Of a stretch of DNA of 64,000 nt, positions 1-8,926 are shown piece by piece. Source of the stretch: Pyrus communis (Eukaryota; Streptophyta; Magnoliopsida; Rosales; Rosaceae). The stretch spans positions 21,494,317 to 21,558,316 of the forward strand of contig NC_084806.1 in assembly GCF_963583255.1 (NCBI RefSeq), read 5' to 3'. The translations under genes were made by a program, and so were the position numbers. Within the stretch, counting starts at the first letter, position 1. The number at the start of each line of letters is the position of its first letter. The notes under the pieces were generated by a model. The model was not told where the DNA came from. It made no database searches and saw nothing but the letters and a program-made list of their open reading frames with translations.

Positions 1-590
1 AATGATCTTTGATTGTATCTTTATTGTGCTGTTCACGTAAAGGACTTTTGGAGAATGTTGTGAATTGCGTTGCGCTAACCCATCCAATTCATTAACTTAA
101 GGAAAACTTGACGGTTAATTTAAGCGGACCTAATTAACCCGGGGTGATGAGATTCATAATTTATTGAAATGGAATTGGAAATCTTTTTATTATGCAAGTG
201 TAACATATGTGGAGATGACCCCCTTAGCTAGCATTCATCCATTCTATTTCATCAATTTCATATTTACATTCTGTTTTAATTTGTTCATTTAATTTAATTT
301 CGTATAAACTTAAATCCCCCTTTACTTTAATGTTCATTTTAGTTAGAATTCAATTTAGTTTGTGTTTTTAAAGCATTTTGAGTTTTTGGTTTGTCTTAGT
401 GTTTTAAACTTTAATTTTGTATTCTTTGAGTCTAGTTTAGTGTTTTAAACTGTGTTTTTAAGTTTTTGAGTCAGTTTCCAAGAGATTTGCAATCCCTCCT
501 AATCCCCGGTCCAGAACGATCCCTACTTACACTTATACTACAAATTGACAAAAAGAGGGTTTAATTTGTGTGCGTATAATTCTCGCATCA
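1..590 (+). repeat. 3' part of an LTR (element P) inserted in the LTR of V
   Basis: The sequence ends at 590 with the family LTR terminus (GCGTATAATTCTCGCATCA). At 591 it passes directly into the middle of a different LTR, starting ATAAC, the expected right-hand 5-bp target duplication. The last 100 bases resemble the LTR of element Z, for example the GCAAATCTCTTGG context on the other strand. The 5' end lies outside the window, so I cannot tell a solo LTR from the 3' LTR of a full element. Confidence 0.8.
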
Positions 591-1646
591 ATAACTTATT
601 TATGTATGTTTATTGAGAGTGCACGCTTAATTTTCATGCATGAATATGACGCTAGAATATAAGTGAGTTTCACCTAATAGTTACGAACTTATATTCACAA
701 GTAGTGGAGGTTGCTTATAAACAATCGCGTTAAACGAATTCTTGGCATAAGTTTCATGCAATCATAGTAACGAATGCCTCGTCAACACTTATAATTTTCA
801 TAGAGCGTAATGATTCTTGCTTGTACCTCTTCTATGCATTCATGTTGAGGACTTGTGGGGAATGTTTTGAATTGTCGCATGCATCATCCAATTCAATAAC
901 GTTAGGAAGATTTGAAGGTTAATTAGTGCATCACGGTTAACTTGGGGTGTTGAGCATCATGGTTTATTGAAATGCAATTGGAAATCATTTTATTATGCAA
1001 GTATAACATGTGTGGAGATGAACCCCTTAGCTAGCTTCCCATCCATTCAATTCCATCAATTTCATATTTACATTCTGTTTTAATTTACAATCTGTACATT
1101 TAATTTAATTTCGTCCAAAACTCAATCCCCCTTTACTTTATTGTCTAATTTAGTTAGAAAGTGTCTTAGTTTGTGTTTATAAGAGTTTTGATTCAATTTG
1201 TTACACAAATTCGTCCAAATTCACCAAAGTGCTCAAAACTGCCCAGAAAGTGATTTTAAGGCAGTTTTGAGTGTTTTGGGGTGATGTTTGAGTCTTTTGG
1301 TTTGTTTTAGTGTTTTAAAGTTTAGTTTTGCATTCTTTGAGTCTAGTATAGTGTTTTATATTGTGTTTTTACGTTTGAATCAAACCATAATCTTAAATTC
1401 GTCCAACATTGGGTTTAAGGTCAGAAACTGCCTAGTTAGTGTTTTTAGGCAGTTTTCAGTCTTTTGAACTTGTTTTGAGTCCTTTGAGTCTTTGTGAACG
1501 TTTTTAACTTTGTTTTTACGTTTTTGAGTCAAATCCAAGTGATTAACAATCCCTCCTAATCCCCGGTCCAGAACGATCCCTACTTATACTTATACTACAA
1601 TTGACAAAAAGAGGGTTTAATTTTTGTGCGTATAAATCTCGCATCA
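591..1646 (+). repeat. 5' LTR of element V, 3' portion
   Basis: The LTR resumes after insertion P and ends CTCGCATCA at 1646, six bases before the tRNA-Asp primer binding site. Its U5-like part contains a 12-bp stem-loop at 1232-1271 and a weaker second copy at 1424-1457. The 5' part of this LTR is beyond the window. Confidence 0.85.
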
Positions 1647-1651
1647 AATTT

Positions 1652-1669
1652 TGGCGCCGTTGCCGGGGA
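1652..1669 (+). other. Primer binding site, tRNA-Asp type (V)
   Basis: TGGCGCCGTTGCCGGGGA is the exact complement of the 3' end of plant tRNA-Asp including CCA. It lies 5 bases after the LTR end, as expected for minus-strand priming. Confidence 0.95.
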
Positions 1670-1687
1670 TTAGCAAATTTGCTAATC
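1668..1687 (+). other. Perfect 20-bp palindrome abutting the PBS
   Basis: GATTAGCAAATTTGCTAATC is its own reverse complement and begins on the last two bases of the PBS. All other elements keep the GATTAG/CTAATC arms with changes only in the centre (for example Y at 40947-40966). In RNA it could form a hairpin or a self-complementary dimer contact; this role is inference. Confidence 0.8.
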
Positions 1688-1776
1688 TCTTGGATTGTTC
1701 GTTTCTGTTATGTATTTTAGTTTTAGTTTTTGATTTGTGTTTTGTTTGTTGAATTCAAGTACTAGAGAAGAACAAC

Positions 1777-2885
1777 ATGGCACTTGATAATGCTTCTCTT
1801 TTGTCACAGCTCATGGAAAGGTCCCAAATGCAAAGCCTTGATATATTTGATCTTCAATCAAGGAATAACGTGTTTTCCAATACTTACAATTCAAATTGGA
1901 GTGATCATTCAAACTCTATGTGGTGGGAAGCTCAACATGTTCAAGAAGAAGGATATTGGCAGCCACCACAACCTCATATTCAATATGCCCAACCAAATTC
2001 AAGTTCGTCAATAGATTATAATCAAAAGCTTAATGAATTAATTTGTTTGGTGCAGGGCTCACAAAATCAAGACAATGAGGCTCAACAAGAAGGATATTGG
2101 CAGCCATATGAGGAGTTCTATTCAACGCCTATGCAGCCACCACAAAGGTTGGACCACTTGGAAAAGCAATTGGGCAGATCGCGGAGTTCGTAGCACAGTT
2201 TCGAGACCAAGGCGAACTCCCTAGTTCAACCATTGAAAACTCGAAGGAAGATTTTGAAATCCATAATGCTATCACTTTGGGAAGTGCTATGGAGGTTGGA
2301 GCTGACCTAAAAATGTCCAAACATAGCCTAGAAGTGGATGAGGAGTTGCAATTTGAGAAAGAGGAATACACCCAACCCACGGAAAGGGTGGAAACACCTT
2401 TGCCGGAGGCACCTATTGCTCCTACGCCATCTAATTCAAGTAAGGTTGTTCCAAATTTAATTAATTCTAACCCCATTCCACCTAATATCCCTATTCCTTG
2501 CAGGTTCATGAATTCCAAGGAAGAAGAAAGTGAAAAAGACATCTTGGAAGCCCTTCCAAAGGTGCAAAGTAGGGAATGTCATGAATTCATCAAAGAGGAC
2601 GTTCTTGAGGCAAACAACCCCAAAGAAGTTGAATTTTATGACACAAGACAAGGACCAATCCTCACATCAAATCTGTCCAAGAGCAAAGTTCCTGAAATGT
2701 TCAAAGAAGATGTGTTTATCCTTGAGTTCATGTCGGAGCACATAAGTAAGCCACCTCCTCCAATTTCAATTTTCTTTTATACTAACATGTTGTTAATGAT
2801 TCAGGCATCCAATCTTGAATTTAAACCATTACCGGATCATTTCAAGTATCACCGCCCATTCAAAGATAAATTCCATGCCGATTGA
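1777..2885 (+). pseudogene. Gag-derived ORF of V, broken by a 1-nt deletion
   Basis: It starts MALDNASLLSQ and matches the intact homologues in F (24174-25097) and Z (48349-49434). It corresponds to the linker between zinc knuckle and protease of Athila-type gag (the DHLEKQIGQIAEF stretch is shared with the X polyprotein) and lacks the gag core domain, zinc knuckle and protease. Around 2168 V has AAGCAATTGGG where F has AAGCAAATTGGG. The loss of one A shifts the frame to a stop at 2191-2193, and the original frame is picked up again downstream to the stop at 2885. Codons 2530 onward keep the C-terminal module ending in LEFKPLPDHFKYH. The product, if any, would be truncated at 138 residues. 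Confidence 0.8.
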
Positions 2886-2887
2886 TT

Positions 2888-2930
2888 CAAAAAAAAAAAA
2901 AAAAAAAAAAATAATAATAATAATAATAAA
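2888..2930 (+). repeat. A-run plus (AAT)n tract after gag
   Basis: About 22 A residues followed by ATA repeats lie right after the gag stop and before the 3' end of the antisense ORF. An equivalent tract sits at the same junction in F, T, Z and W. Confidence 0.8.
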
Positions 2931-2943
2931 GCAGATGTAGCCT

Positions 2944-3666
2944 TCACAGAGGTTGTTTGCTTGAAGCCCCACTACGTGGCATTACTCTTGAAGCGGAAGG
3001 CGTAGGAACAGAAGGCATCGGAACGGAAGGCATCGGAACGGAAGGCATCGGAACGGAAGGCATCGGAGCAAAAGACATAGGAGCGGAAGGCATCGGAGCG
3101 GGAGGCATCGGAGCTAGAGCATTCCAGGCCTCAATACTTGGCCAAACGCTGGATGACCCAGGAAAAAGGTGCCTCTGGAGATAAGCCGAAAACCTCTGAC
3201 GGTCGCTTTGAATCTGACCTTCAGACTCTTGCAGCTCATCAAGCTTCCTCTTCATGCCCGTCGAATAGTTGTTTGCAAGCACGTGCAAACTTCTATTCTC
3301 ATACTTAAGCTGCTGGATCTCCTGCTTGAGACTTTCCACCTCTACCATCAATGATTCCACCTGACGGGAGCGGGCAAGCAGGCGTTGGCCCATATTGGAC
3401 ACAGAGCTCACACACTGAACACTAAGTGCGAGGGACTCTTGAACGGCCAACTCATCGGACCGTCCTGACAGCAGCCTACTATCTTTTGGAGTGAGGAGGT
3501 TCCTAGCTACTATTGTAGCTGTTGTGGCGTCCTGCATCACAGAGTCTTCACCTGTAAGAGGACCGTTAGAAGATAAGAAAGAAGGGCGCCATACGTTACC
3601 TTGACGCGGCGCGCCCATATCACTGCTAAGGCTCAATTCCAAGCTAAGGTTCGATGGGTTTGCCAT
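2944..3666 (-). CDS. Antisense ORF of V: LxLxL/coiled-coil protein with expanded Pro-Met repeats
   Basis: This 240-codon ORF runs opposite to the element. The N-terminus MANPSNLSLELSLSSD contains LSLELSL, matching the plant EAR repression pattern LxLxL. Residues about 90-150 have hydrophobic heptads rich in E, K, Q and L (VESLMVEVESLKQEIQQLKY), a likely coiled coil. The tail is a PMPSA/PMPSV five-residue repeat, longest here of the six copies. I do not recognise a named family. The frame is open although the gag of V is broken. The start is the first ATG after the promoter-like region and is shared by all copies. A role as repressor or adaptor is inference; it could equally be a captured host fragment with no retained function. 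Confidence 0.7.
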   Translation of the reverse strand: MANPSNLSLELSLSSDMGAPRQGNVWRPSFLSSNGPLTGEDSVMQDATTATIVARNLLTPKDSRLLSGRSDELAVQESLALSVQCVSSVSNMGQRLLARSRQVESLMVEVESLKQEIQQLKYENRSLHVLANNYSTGMKRKLDELQESEGQIQSDRQRFSAYLQRHLFPGSSSVWPSIEAWNALAPMPPAPMPSAPMSFAPMPSVPMPSVPMPSVPMPSVPTPSASRVMPRSGASSKQPL

Positions 3667-4238
3667 TTTTCAAAAGTGTTCAAAGAGAAGGGGTGGATGG
3701 AGTTAAATTTCAAAGGGCCGGAGACGATGTTCAAGAATGGGAATTCTTCAGAGTGTGTATGTTGGCGGTGATCGATACCTCTATAAGAAGCCAAGGCGAC
3801 GCGTCCACCGATTCAAAAAGCCGGAATTTCCGGCGTAATTTAGGCGACGCGTTCTCGGCTTTTCAGAAGACGTGTTCAACTTTGTCAAAAGATTTCTTCT
3901 TTTCAGAAAACACGTGGAGGCCATCATCGCAACTACAGATCTTTAGCCGACAAGCGCAAAGTTCGGCGACGCTTTCTCTGCTTTTCAGAAAACACGTGCA
4001 GCGTTGTCAAAAGGAGCCGCATCCGCACTACTACGTGTCGTTCAGAAAGCAAAGGGGCGCCTGTTCAGAAATCGAAGGGGGCGTCGTTCAGAAATCGAAG
4101 AGGCGCCACTATTTCAAAAAGCTGGATTTGCAGGATCAAAACGTTTGTCGACAAGGGTAAAAGAACAATACCACCACTTGATATTATCTCTATATATGTC
4201 GACCTTCGTCTTTTATGGCAAGGCAAACCTGAAGAAAA
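3667..4238. promoter_or_regulatory. Divergent promoter-like GC-rich region (V)
   Basis: It lies between the antisense ATG (3666) and the small sense ORF (4239). It is much richer in CpG than its surroundings, with repeated GGCGACGCG blocks, CACGTG G-box cores and the palindrome GCCGGAATTTCCGGC (about 3821-3835). A TATA-like CTTATAGAG faces the antisense ORF near 3780. CTATATATG near 4190 faces the other way. TATA positions are read from sequence; promoter activity is inferred. Confidence 0.5.
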
Positions 4239-4508
4239 ATGCCCAACTCTCCCTCACCTCTGAGGGCGCACTCCCAGCAAAGCCTTTCGAAATACTCAAT
4301 TCTTTCTTCTTCCCCAAAGATGATACCAGATGCCTGGAGTACATATGACCCTGGAGGAAACGGCGGATTGAAGCATGTGCTGATTCATTCACCGCTTCTT
4401 CAAAGCAAAGGTATCTCATATCATCAAGGTCAAAAGCAAAAGTATCTCATATCATGCTCTTTCCCTGTCCTTTTCTTTGTCCTTGTTCTTACTCGCATGG
4501 CAAAGTGA
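4239..4508 (+). CDS. Small element-sense ORF, 89 codons (V)
   Basis: It starts MPNSPSPLRAHSQQSLSK about 45 nt downstream of a TATATAT box and ends FFVLVLTRMAK. The C-terminal 20 residues are hydrophobic (CSFPVLFFVLVLT), so a tail anchor is conceivable. The same 89-codon frame is open in F, Z and W but lost in both T internals. I do not recognise the protein. Copies are so similar that conservation does not by itself prove coding. Confidence 0.35.
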   Translation: MPNSPSPLRAHSQQSLSKYSILSSSPKMIPDAWSTYDPGGNGGLKHVLIHSPLLQSKGISYHQGQKQKYLISCSFPVLFFVLVLTRMAK

Positions 4509-5316
4509 AAGAAGCAATCAGCCGGCACTTGGAGTCAGTCTTCCAATCTGGTTCCAACTGCCTGGAATTTATTCCTGGTTGCTTACCTAGCGTTGCTCTC
4601 GAGTAGTCATCTTCAACGGTTGATACACTTCCAAAGAAGGGACCACTCCTGCAAAGATTGAACAAAGAAACAGATAACAGGAGGAAGCTCAGACCTTCGG
4701 GGGAGACCCTAAAGGGAATCCTGTTGCCCAGTTCAAGAGTAGCACAAAGGAAAATCAACGATGGGCGGAAACCAGTTCAAGAGTAAGCCTGTGGAATCAC
4801 AAAGATCAAAGCCTCAATGCAATCACCAAGGAGAAGAGGGAAATTACACTCCATAACCAGATTTGCGTCCCTAAACTCTTCTCTTTGTTAATTACATTCT
4901 GCCATGTTTAGTATGTTTAGTTGTTTTTGTGTGTTTACTTATGTTTTGTGTGAATCTATGCTTAAAACATTGAGGACAATGTTTGATTTAAGTGTGGGGG
5001 GGTAACTAAGTATATTTTGATGCAAATTCGTGGGATTTTATCACCCATAACTTCAAATGTTGTTCCTTGCTGTTTTAAGGTGTTTTTAAGTTGTTTTAGA
5101 GTGTTTTAGTATGTTTTGTTTTATAACTCCGAAAATCACATAAAAATTTGAAAAACATGTTTTGAAAAGCCTAAAAAGAGTGTTTTGAGTCGTTTTTGTG
5201 TGTTTGTGTCTTAGGGTACCTTCCAACACAATGATAAGGATTTGGTTTGTAATTGCATGACTGTTAAAGAGAGTTATAAACATGGATGAAAGTTTGATTT
5301 ACACTTGGTATATGCT
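4509..5316 (+). other. Noncoding internal region of V with a polypurine-like motif
   Basis: No credible ORF. It carries the TTTAAGTGTGGGGGGG motif at 4988-5006, the first of the three polypurine-like motifs found in complete relatives. It is cut at 5316 by W. Confidence 0.7.
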
Positions 5317-6417
5317 TGATGCGTGATTTATACGCACACAAATTAAACCCTCTTTTTGTCAAATTGTAGTATATGTGCAAGTAGGGATCGTTCTGGACCG
5401 GGGATTAGGAGGGATTGTTAATCACTTGGATTTGACTCAAAAAAACGTAAAAACACAAAATAAATGTATTTCTAACTAATCTAACACTTTAAAATAAATG
5501 GGGGATTGGTTTTGGACGAAATTAAACTAAAATAGAAACTTGGAAACAAAACAGATTGTACAAACGAAATTGATGGAATAGAATGAAGAAAAACTAGTTA
5601 GAGGGTTCCTTATCCACACATGAACATAAGCATATAATTTGACTCCCAGTTATGACTTCAACAAACGATGAATGACAATGCTCCAAGTTAATTAGGTCCG
5701 CTTAAATTAACCTTCAGATTTCCCTAGATTCATTGGATTGAATGGGATACGCATTACAACCAAATTATTCCTAATCAAAGTCTCTCACATGGAAAACGCA
5801 TGATAAAGACATTCAACAAAGATCATTAAGTTCAACGGAAATCATAAACATTGACTAGGCATTCATAACTATGGAATACGCATGTTAATCCAGCCTAGGG
5901 TTTACTAAACACAATCGTGACTAGCGATTTTTACTACTCATGAATATAAGTTCATAACGATTAGGTGAAATTCCCTTATATCCTAGCATCAAGTCTTAGG
6001 CATGCAAATTAAGTGTCGACCCTCAACCCACATACATAAACAAGTTCTTAATCAAAACAGAAAAGTAACCCACATCTAAAGTTCATGAATTCATAACTGG
6101 AGTAAATCAAATCATAACCAACATATGTCCATGGCTTCAAATTCGCCTCTAACTAAAAAGAAATTAGTTTCACATGTTTAACATAATTGAATAACAAGTT
6201 AAATTAAACATGAAAACAGAAACAAGAAAAGAAAGAACAAATAGATGGAAAGTTAGCTACGGGGTTCATCTCCACATATGTTATACTTGCATAATAAAAC
6301 GATTTCCAATTGCATTTCAACAAATCATTAATTCTCAACGCCCCGGGTCAATTAGGTCCGCTTAAATTAACCGTCAAGTTTTCCTTAAGTTAATGAATTG
6401 GATGGGTTAGCGCAACG
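5317..6417 (-). repeat. Left LTR of W, first segment, internally rearranged
   Basis: It begins TGATGCGTGATTTATACGC. From about 6190 the sequence returns to an LTR part already passed (the region before TCATCTCCACATATGTTATAC occurs twice, near 5600 and near 6270), so this LTR has a partial internal duplication or is chimeric. The degenerate GCCTCTAACTAAAAAG near 6145 is where other families have the C-run/G-run hairpin. It is split at 6417 by T. Confidence 0.75.
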
Positions 6418-6645
6418 TGATGCGTGATTTATACGCACACAAATTAAACCCTCTTTTCGTCAAATTGTAGTATATTTATAAGTAGGGATCGTTCTAGACC
6501 GGGGATTAGGAGGGATTGTTAACGACTTGGATTTGACTCAAAAACGTAAAATAACAATATGAAACACTATACTAGACTCAAAGAATTCAAAACTAAACTT
6601 TAAAACACTAAGACAAACCAAAAGACTCAAAACAACACAAACACA

Positions 6646-6685
6646 CTCAAATCTGCCTAAAATCCACTTTCTGGGCAGATTTGAG
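6646..6685 (-). other. U5 stem-loop, copy 1
   Basis: CTCAAATCTGCC (6646-6657) pairs perfectly with GGCAGATTTGAG (6674-6685) around a 16-nt loop. Compared with copy 2, one base pair is changed on both sides (T-A instead of A-T), which keeps the stem intact. Confidence 0.8.
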
Positions 6686-6833
6686 CACAAACACAAATTT
6701 GGACGAAATTAAGTAATAACTTGACTCAAGAACGTAAAAACACAATATAAAACACTAAACTAACTTAAAGAATGTAAAACTAAACACTTAAAACATTAAA
6801 ACAAACCAAAAGACTCAAACATCACCCAAAACA

Positions 6834-6873
6834 CTCAAAACTGCCTAAAAATCACTTTCTGGGCAGTTTTGAG
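6834..6873 (-). other. U5 stem-loop, copy 2
   Basis: CTCAAAACTGCC (6834-6845) pairs with GGCAGTTTTGAG (6862-6873), again a 12-bp stem and a 16-nt loop. Copies 1 and 2 lie in a tandem repeat of about 190 bp inside the LTR. Confidence 0.8.
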
Positions 6874-7613
6874 CACTTTGGTGAATCTGGACGAAATTGG
6901 GAAATAAAATGAATCAAAACACTTAAAAGCACAAACTAAATTGATTTCTAACTAAATTGGACATTAAAGTAAAGGGGGATTTAGATTTATACGAAAATTG
7001 AAATAACAAAACAAGTTAATAAACTAAACAGATTGTAAAACGAATTTGATGGAATGGAATGAATGGATGATAGAATGGCTAAGGGGTTCATCTCTATACA
7101 TGTTATACTTGCATAATAAAATGATTTCCAATTGCATTTTAATAAACTATGATACTCAACACCCCAAGTTAACCGTGATGCACTAATTAACCTTCAAATC
7201 TTCCTAACGTTATTGAATTGGATGATGCATGCGACAATTCAAAACATTCCCCACAAGTCCTCAACATGAATGCATAGAAGAGGTACAAGCAAGAATCATT
7301 ACGCTCTATGAAAATTATAAGTGTTGACGAGGCATTCGTTACTATGGATTGCATGAAACTTATGCCAAGAATTCATTTAACGCGATTGTTTATAAGCAAC
7401 CTCCACTACTTGTGAATATAAGTTCATAACGATTAGGTGAAACTCACTTATATTCTAGCGTCATATTCATGCATGAAAATTAAGTGTGCACTCTCAATGA
7501 ACATACATAAATAAGTTATCAATCAAACAGTTAAACGAATTGAATCCACAACTTATGAAACGCAATTAGAAGTATTCAAATCAAAATGCAAGCATAAACA
7601 TATATTCGAATCA

Positions 7614-7630
7614 CCCCCTAACCAAGGGGG
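7614..7630 (-). other. C5/G5 hairpin in T LTR
   Basis: Five C (7614-7618) and five G (7626-7630) flank a 7-nt loop. Other LTR families keep the hairpin with different but matched run lengths. Confidence 0.65.
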
Positions 7631-8031
7631 AGTTTAGTTCCTCATGGTACAAAACAAAGAGAATCAAAGAAACACCTAAACATTCCAACAACTCAAACTT
7701 GAATTGTATGAACGTTTAGGCCCTCTTATCATCCATTCCTCATTCGTACAAAACAAAGAGCATTGAAATTAAACATTGAAATCAAAGAAACACCTAAACA
7801 TTCCAACAACTCAAACTTGAATTGTATGAACGTTTAGGCACTCTTCTCTTCCTCTTCGTTGTGGCACAAGGTCTAAGGTGAGTTTGATGGTGTGAATGGT
7901 TTGGGGAGTGGTTGGAGTGGCTGCAATGGAGGAGAAAAGTGTTTTGGTGGCTGCTGCAAGGGTGTGGAGAGGTTTTGACGAATTTCTGGAATATGGAAGA
8001 GTGAATGAATGTTTGTGTGAAGTGTGTATGG

Positions 8032-8039
8032 TTTTTATA
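8032..8039 (-). promoter_or_regulatory. LTR TATA box (T)
   Basis: TATAAAAA on the minus strand. Equivalent boxes are at 18701-18707 (X), 15598-15605 (S), 43815-43822 (Z), 58783-58790 (W), 29546-29553 (F, +) and 39560-39567 (Y, +). It marks the U3/R boundary about 30 nt downstream. Confidence 0.6.
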
Positions 8040-8077
8040 GGGAGATGGATGGATGGGAGAGGGAACATGACAGCTAG

Positions 8078-8640
8078 GTTGCATGTGCAAATGCTAGGAT
8101 GGCTGAAATTGTAAGGGGAATGCATGTGCAATGTTGGAAATCTGATGGGAGAAAGGTGGATGCATGTGTTGGCTGATTTAAAGAATGTGAGGGAATGATG
8201 AAAGGGGAAACATGACAGCTAGGATGAATGCATGTGGAGTGCATGTGCAATGTTTTAAAGGATGGAATGCATGTGAATATGCTAGAAATCTGATGGGAAT
8301 GAATGATTAAATGTGAATGGCTGATTAGAATCTAGGGTGCATGTGGGTTAGAAATGCATGTGGGTGAATGTTTGAATGATTAAAGAGGAAACATGACAGC
8401 TAGGTTGGTTGGTGGCTGCCATGGAGGTGTGGAATGATGGAATTTCACAAGGGGAATGCATGTGCACAGTTTTGGTGTGGAGAAATGATTATGGATGCAT
8501 GTGTTGAATGATTTCTTGGTGAGGGATGTGGAGTGGCTGGAATGATGAATGAATAAAGGGTGCATGTGGGTTAATTAATTAAAGGGAGTGCATGTGCAAT
8601 GTTGTTGTTGGTGCAATGATGGAGGAACAAGTGCATGTGG
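8078..8640 (-). repeat. TGCATGTG-rich U3 segment
   Basis: At least twelve TGCATGTG copies are scattered over about 560 bp, separated by variable AT-rich text. TGCATG is the reverse complement of the RY core CATGCA bound by plant B3 factors. It is present in all T LTRs. Confidence 0.6.
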
Positions 8641-8908
8641 CTGAAATGTGGAAGGTGTGTGGCTACTTCAAGTAGGAATCCTTGTGACATCAACTCTTCA
8701 ATTTCGTCCATTCCTTTTGCTCCAAGTATAAGTTATCCCTTCCAAGTCCAATTTTGCTCCAAAATGCTCCAAAATGCATCTTTTTGCTTCCTTAGCCACA
8801 TGAACCTAAAAACACACGAAAATGGCTTAAAGTACTAAAATAACTAAAGAAACATAACATAAATGCACGAGAACAAGCCATTTAAGTCGCATGAATATGC
8901 TCCTATCA

Positions 8909-8926
8909 AATACCCCCACACTTATC
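8909..8926 (-). other. Polypurine tract of T internal 1
   Basis: AATACCCCCACACTTATC on + reads GATAAGTGTGGGGGTATT in element sense, directly abutting the LTR. Confidence 0.85.

Larger units (their letters stand above)
591..5316 (+). mobile_element. Element V, partial non-autonomous LTR retrotransposon (forward)
   Basis: Order: LTR end, PBS, frameshifted gag-derived ORF, A-rich tract, antisense ORF, divergent promoter-like region, small sense ORF, and a noncoding region with the first of the usual polypurine-like motifs. At 5316 it is interrupted by the reverse-oriented element W. The 5 bases before the junction (ATGCT) would be the target duplication. The remainder of V is right of the window. 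It encodes no pol domain in the visible part. Confidence 0.85.
6418..8908 (-). repeat. T LTR 1 (left), intact, 2491 bp
   Basis: TGATGCG...CTCCTATCA on the + strand. In element sense the order is a U3 with a TGCATGTG array (8078-8640), TATA box (8032-8039), C-run/G-run hairpin (7614-7630) and two U5 stem-loops (6646-6685, 6834-6873). It is followed by the polypurine tract. It differs from the other two T LTRs at only a few positions, such as 6690 and 7147. Confidence 0.95.

Noticed and set aside
1652..1669. tRNA-Asp gene
   Set aside because: Only the 18-nt 3' complement is present, right after an LTR end; no cloverleaf. It is the primer binding site.
5317..8908. Two tandem complete LTRs of W
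   Set aside because: The CAACG duplicates at 6413-6417 and 57976-57980 show that 6418 is the start of a separate insertion (T).
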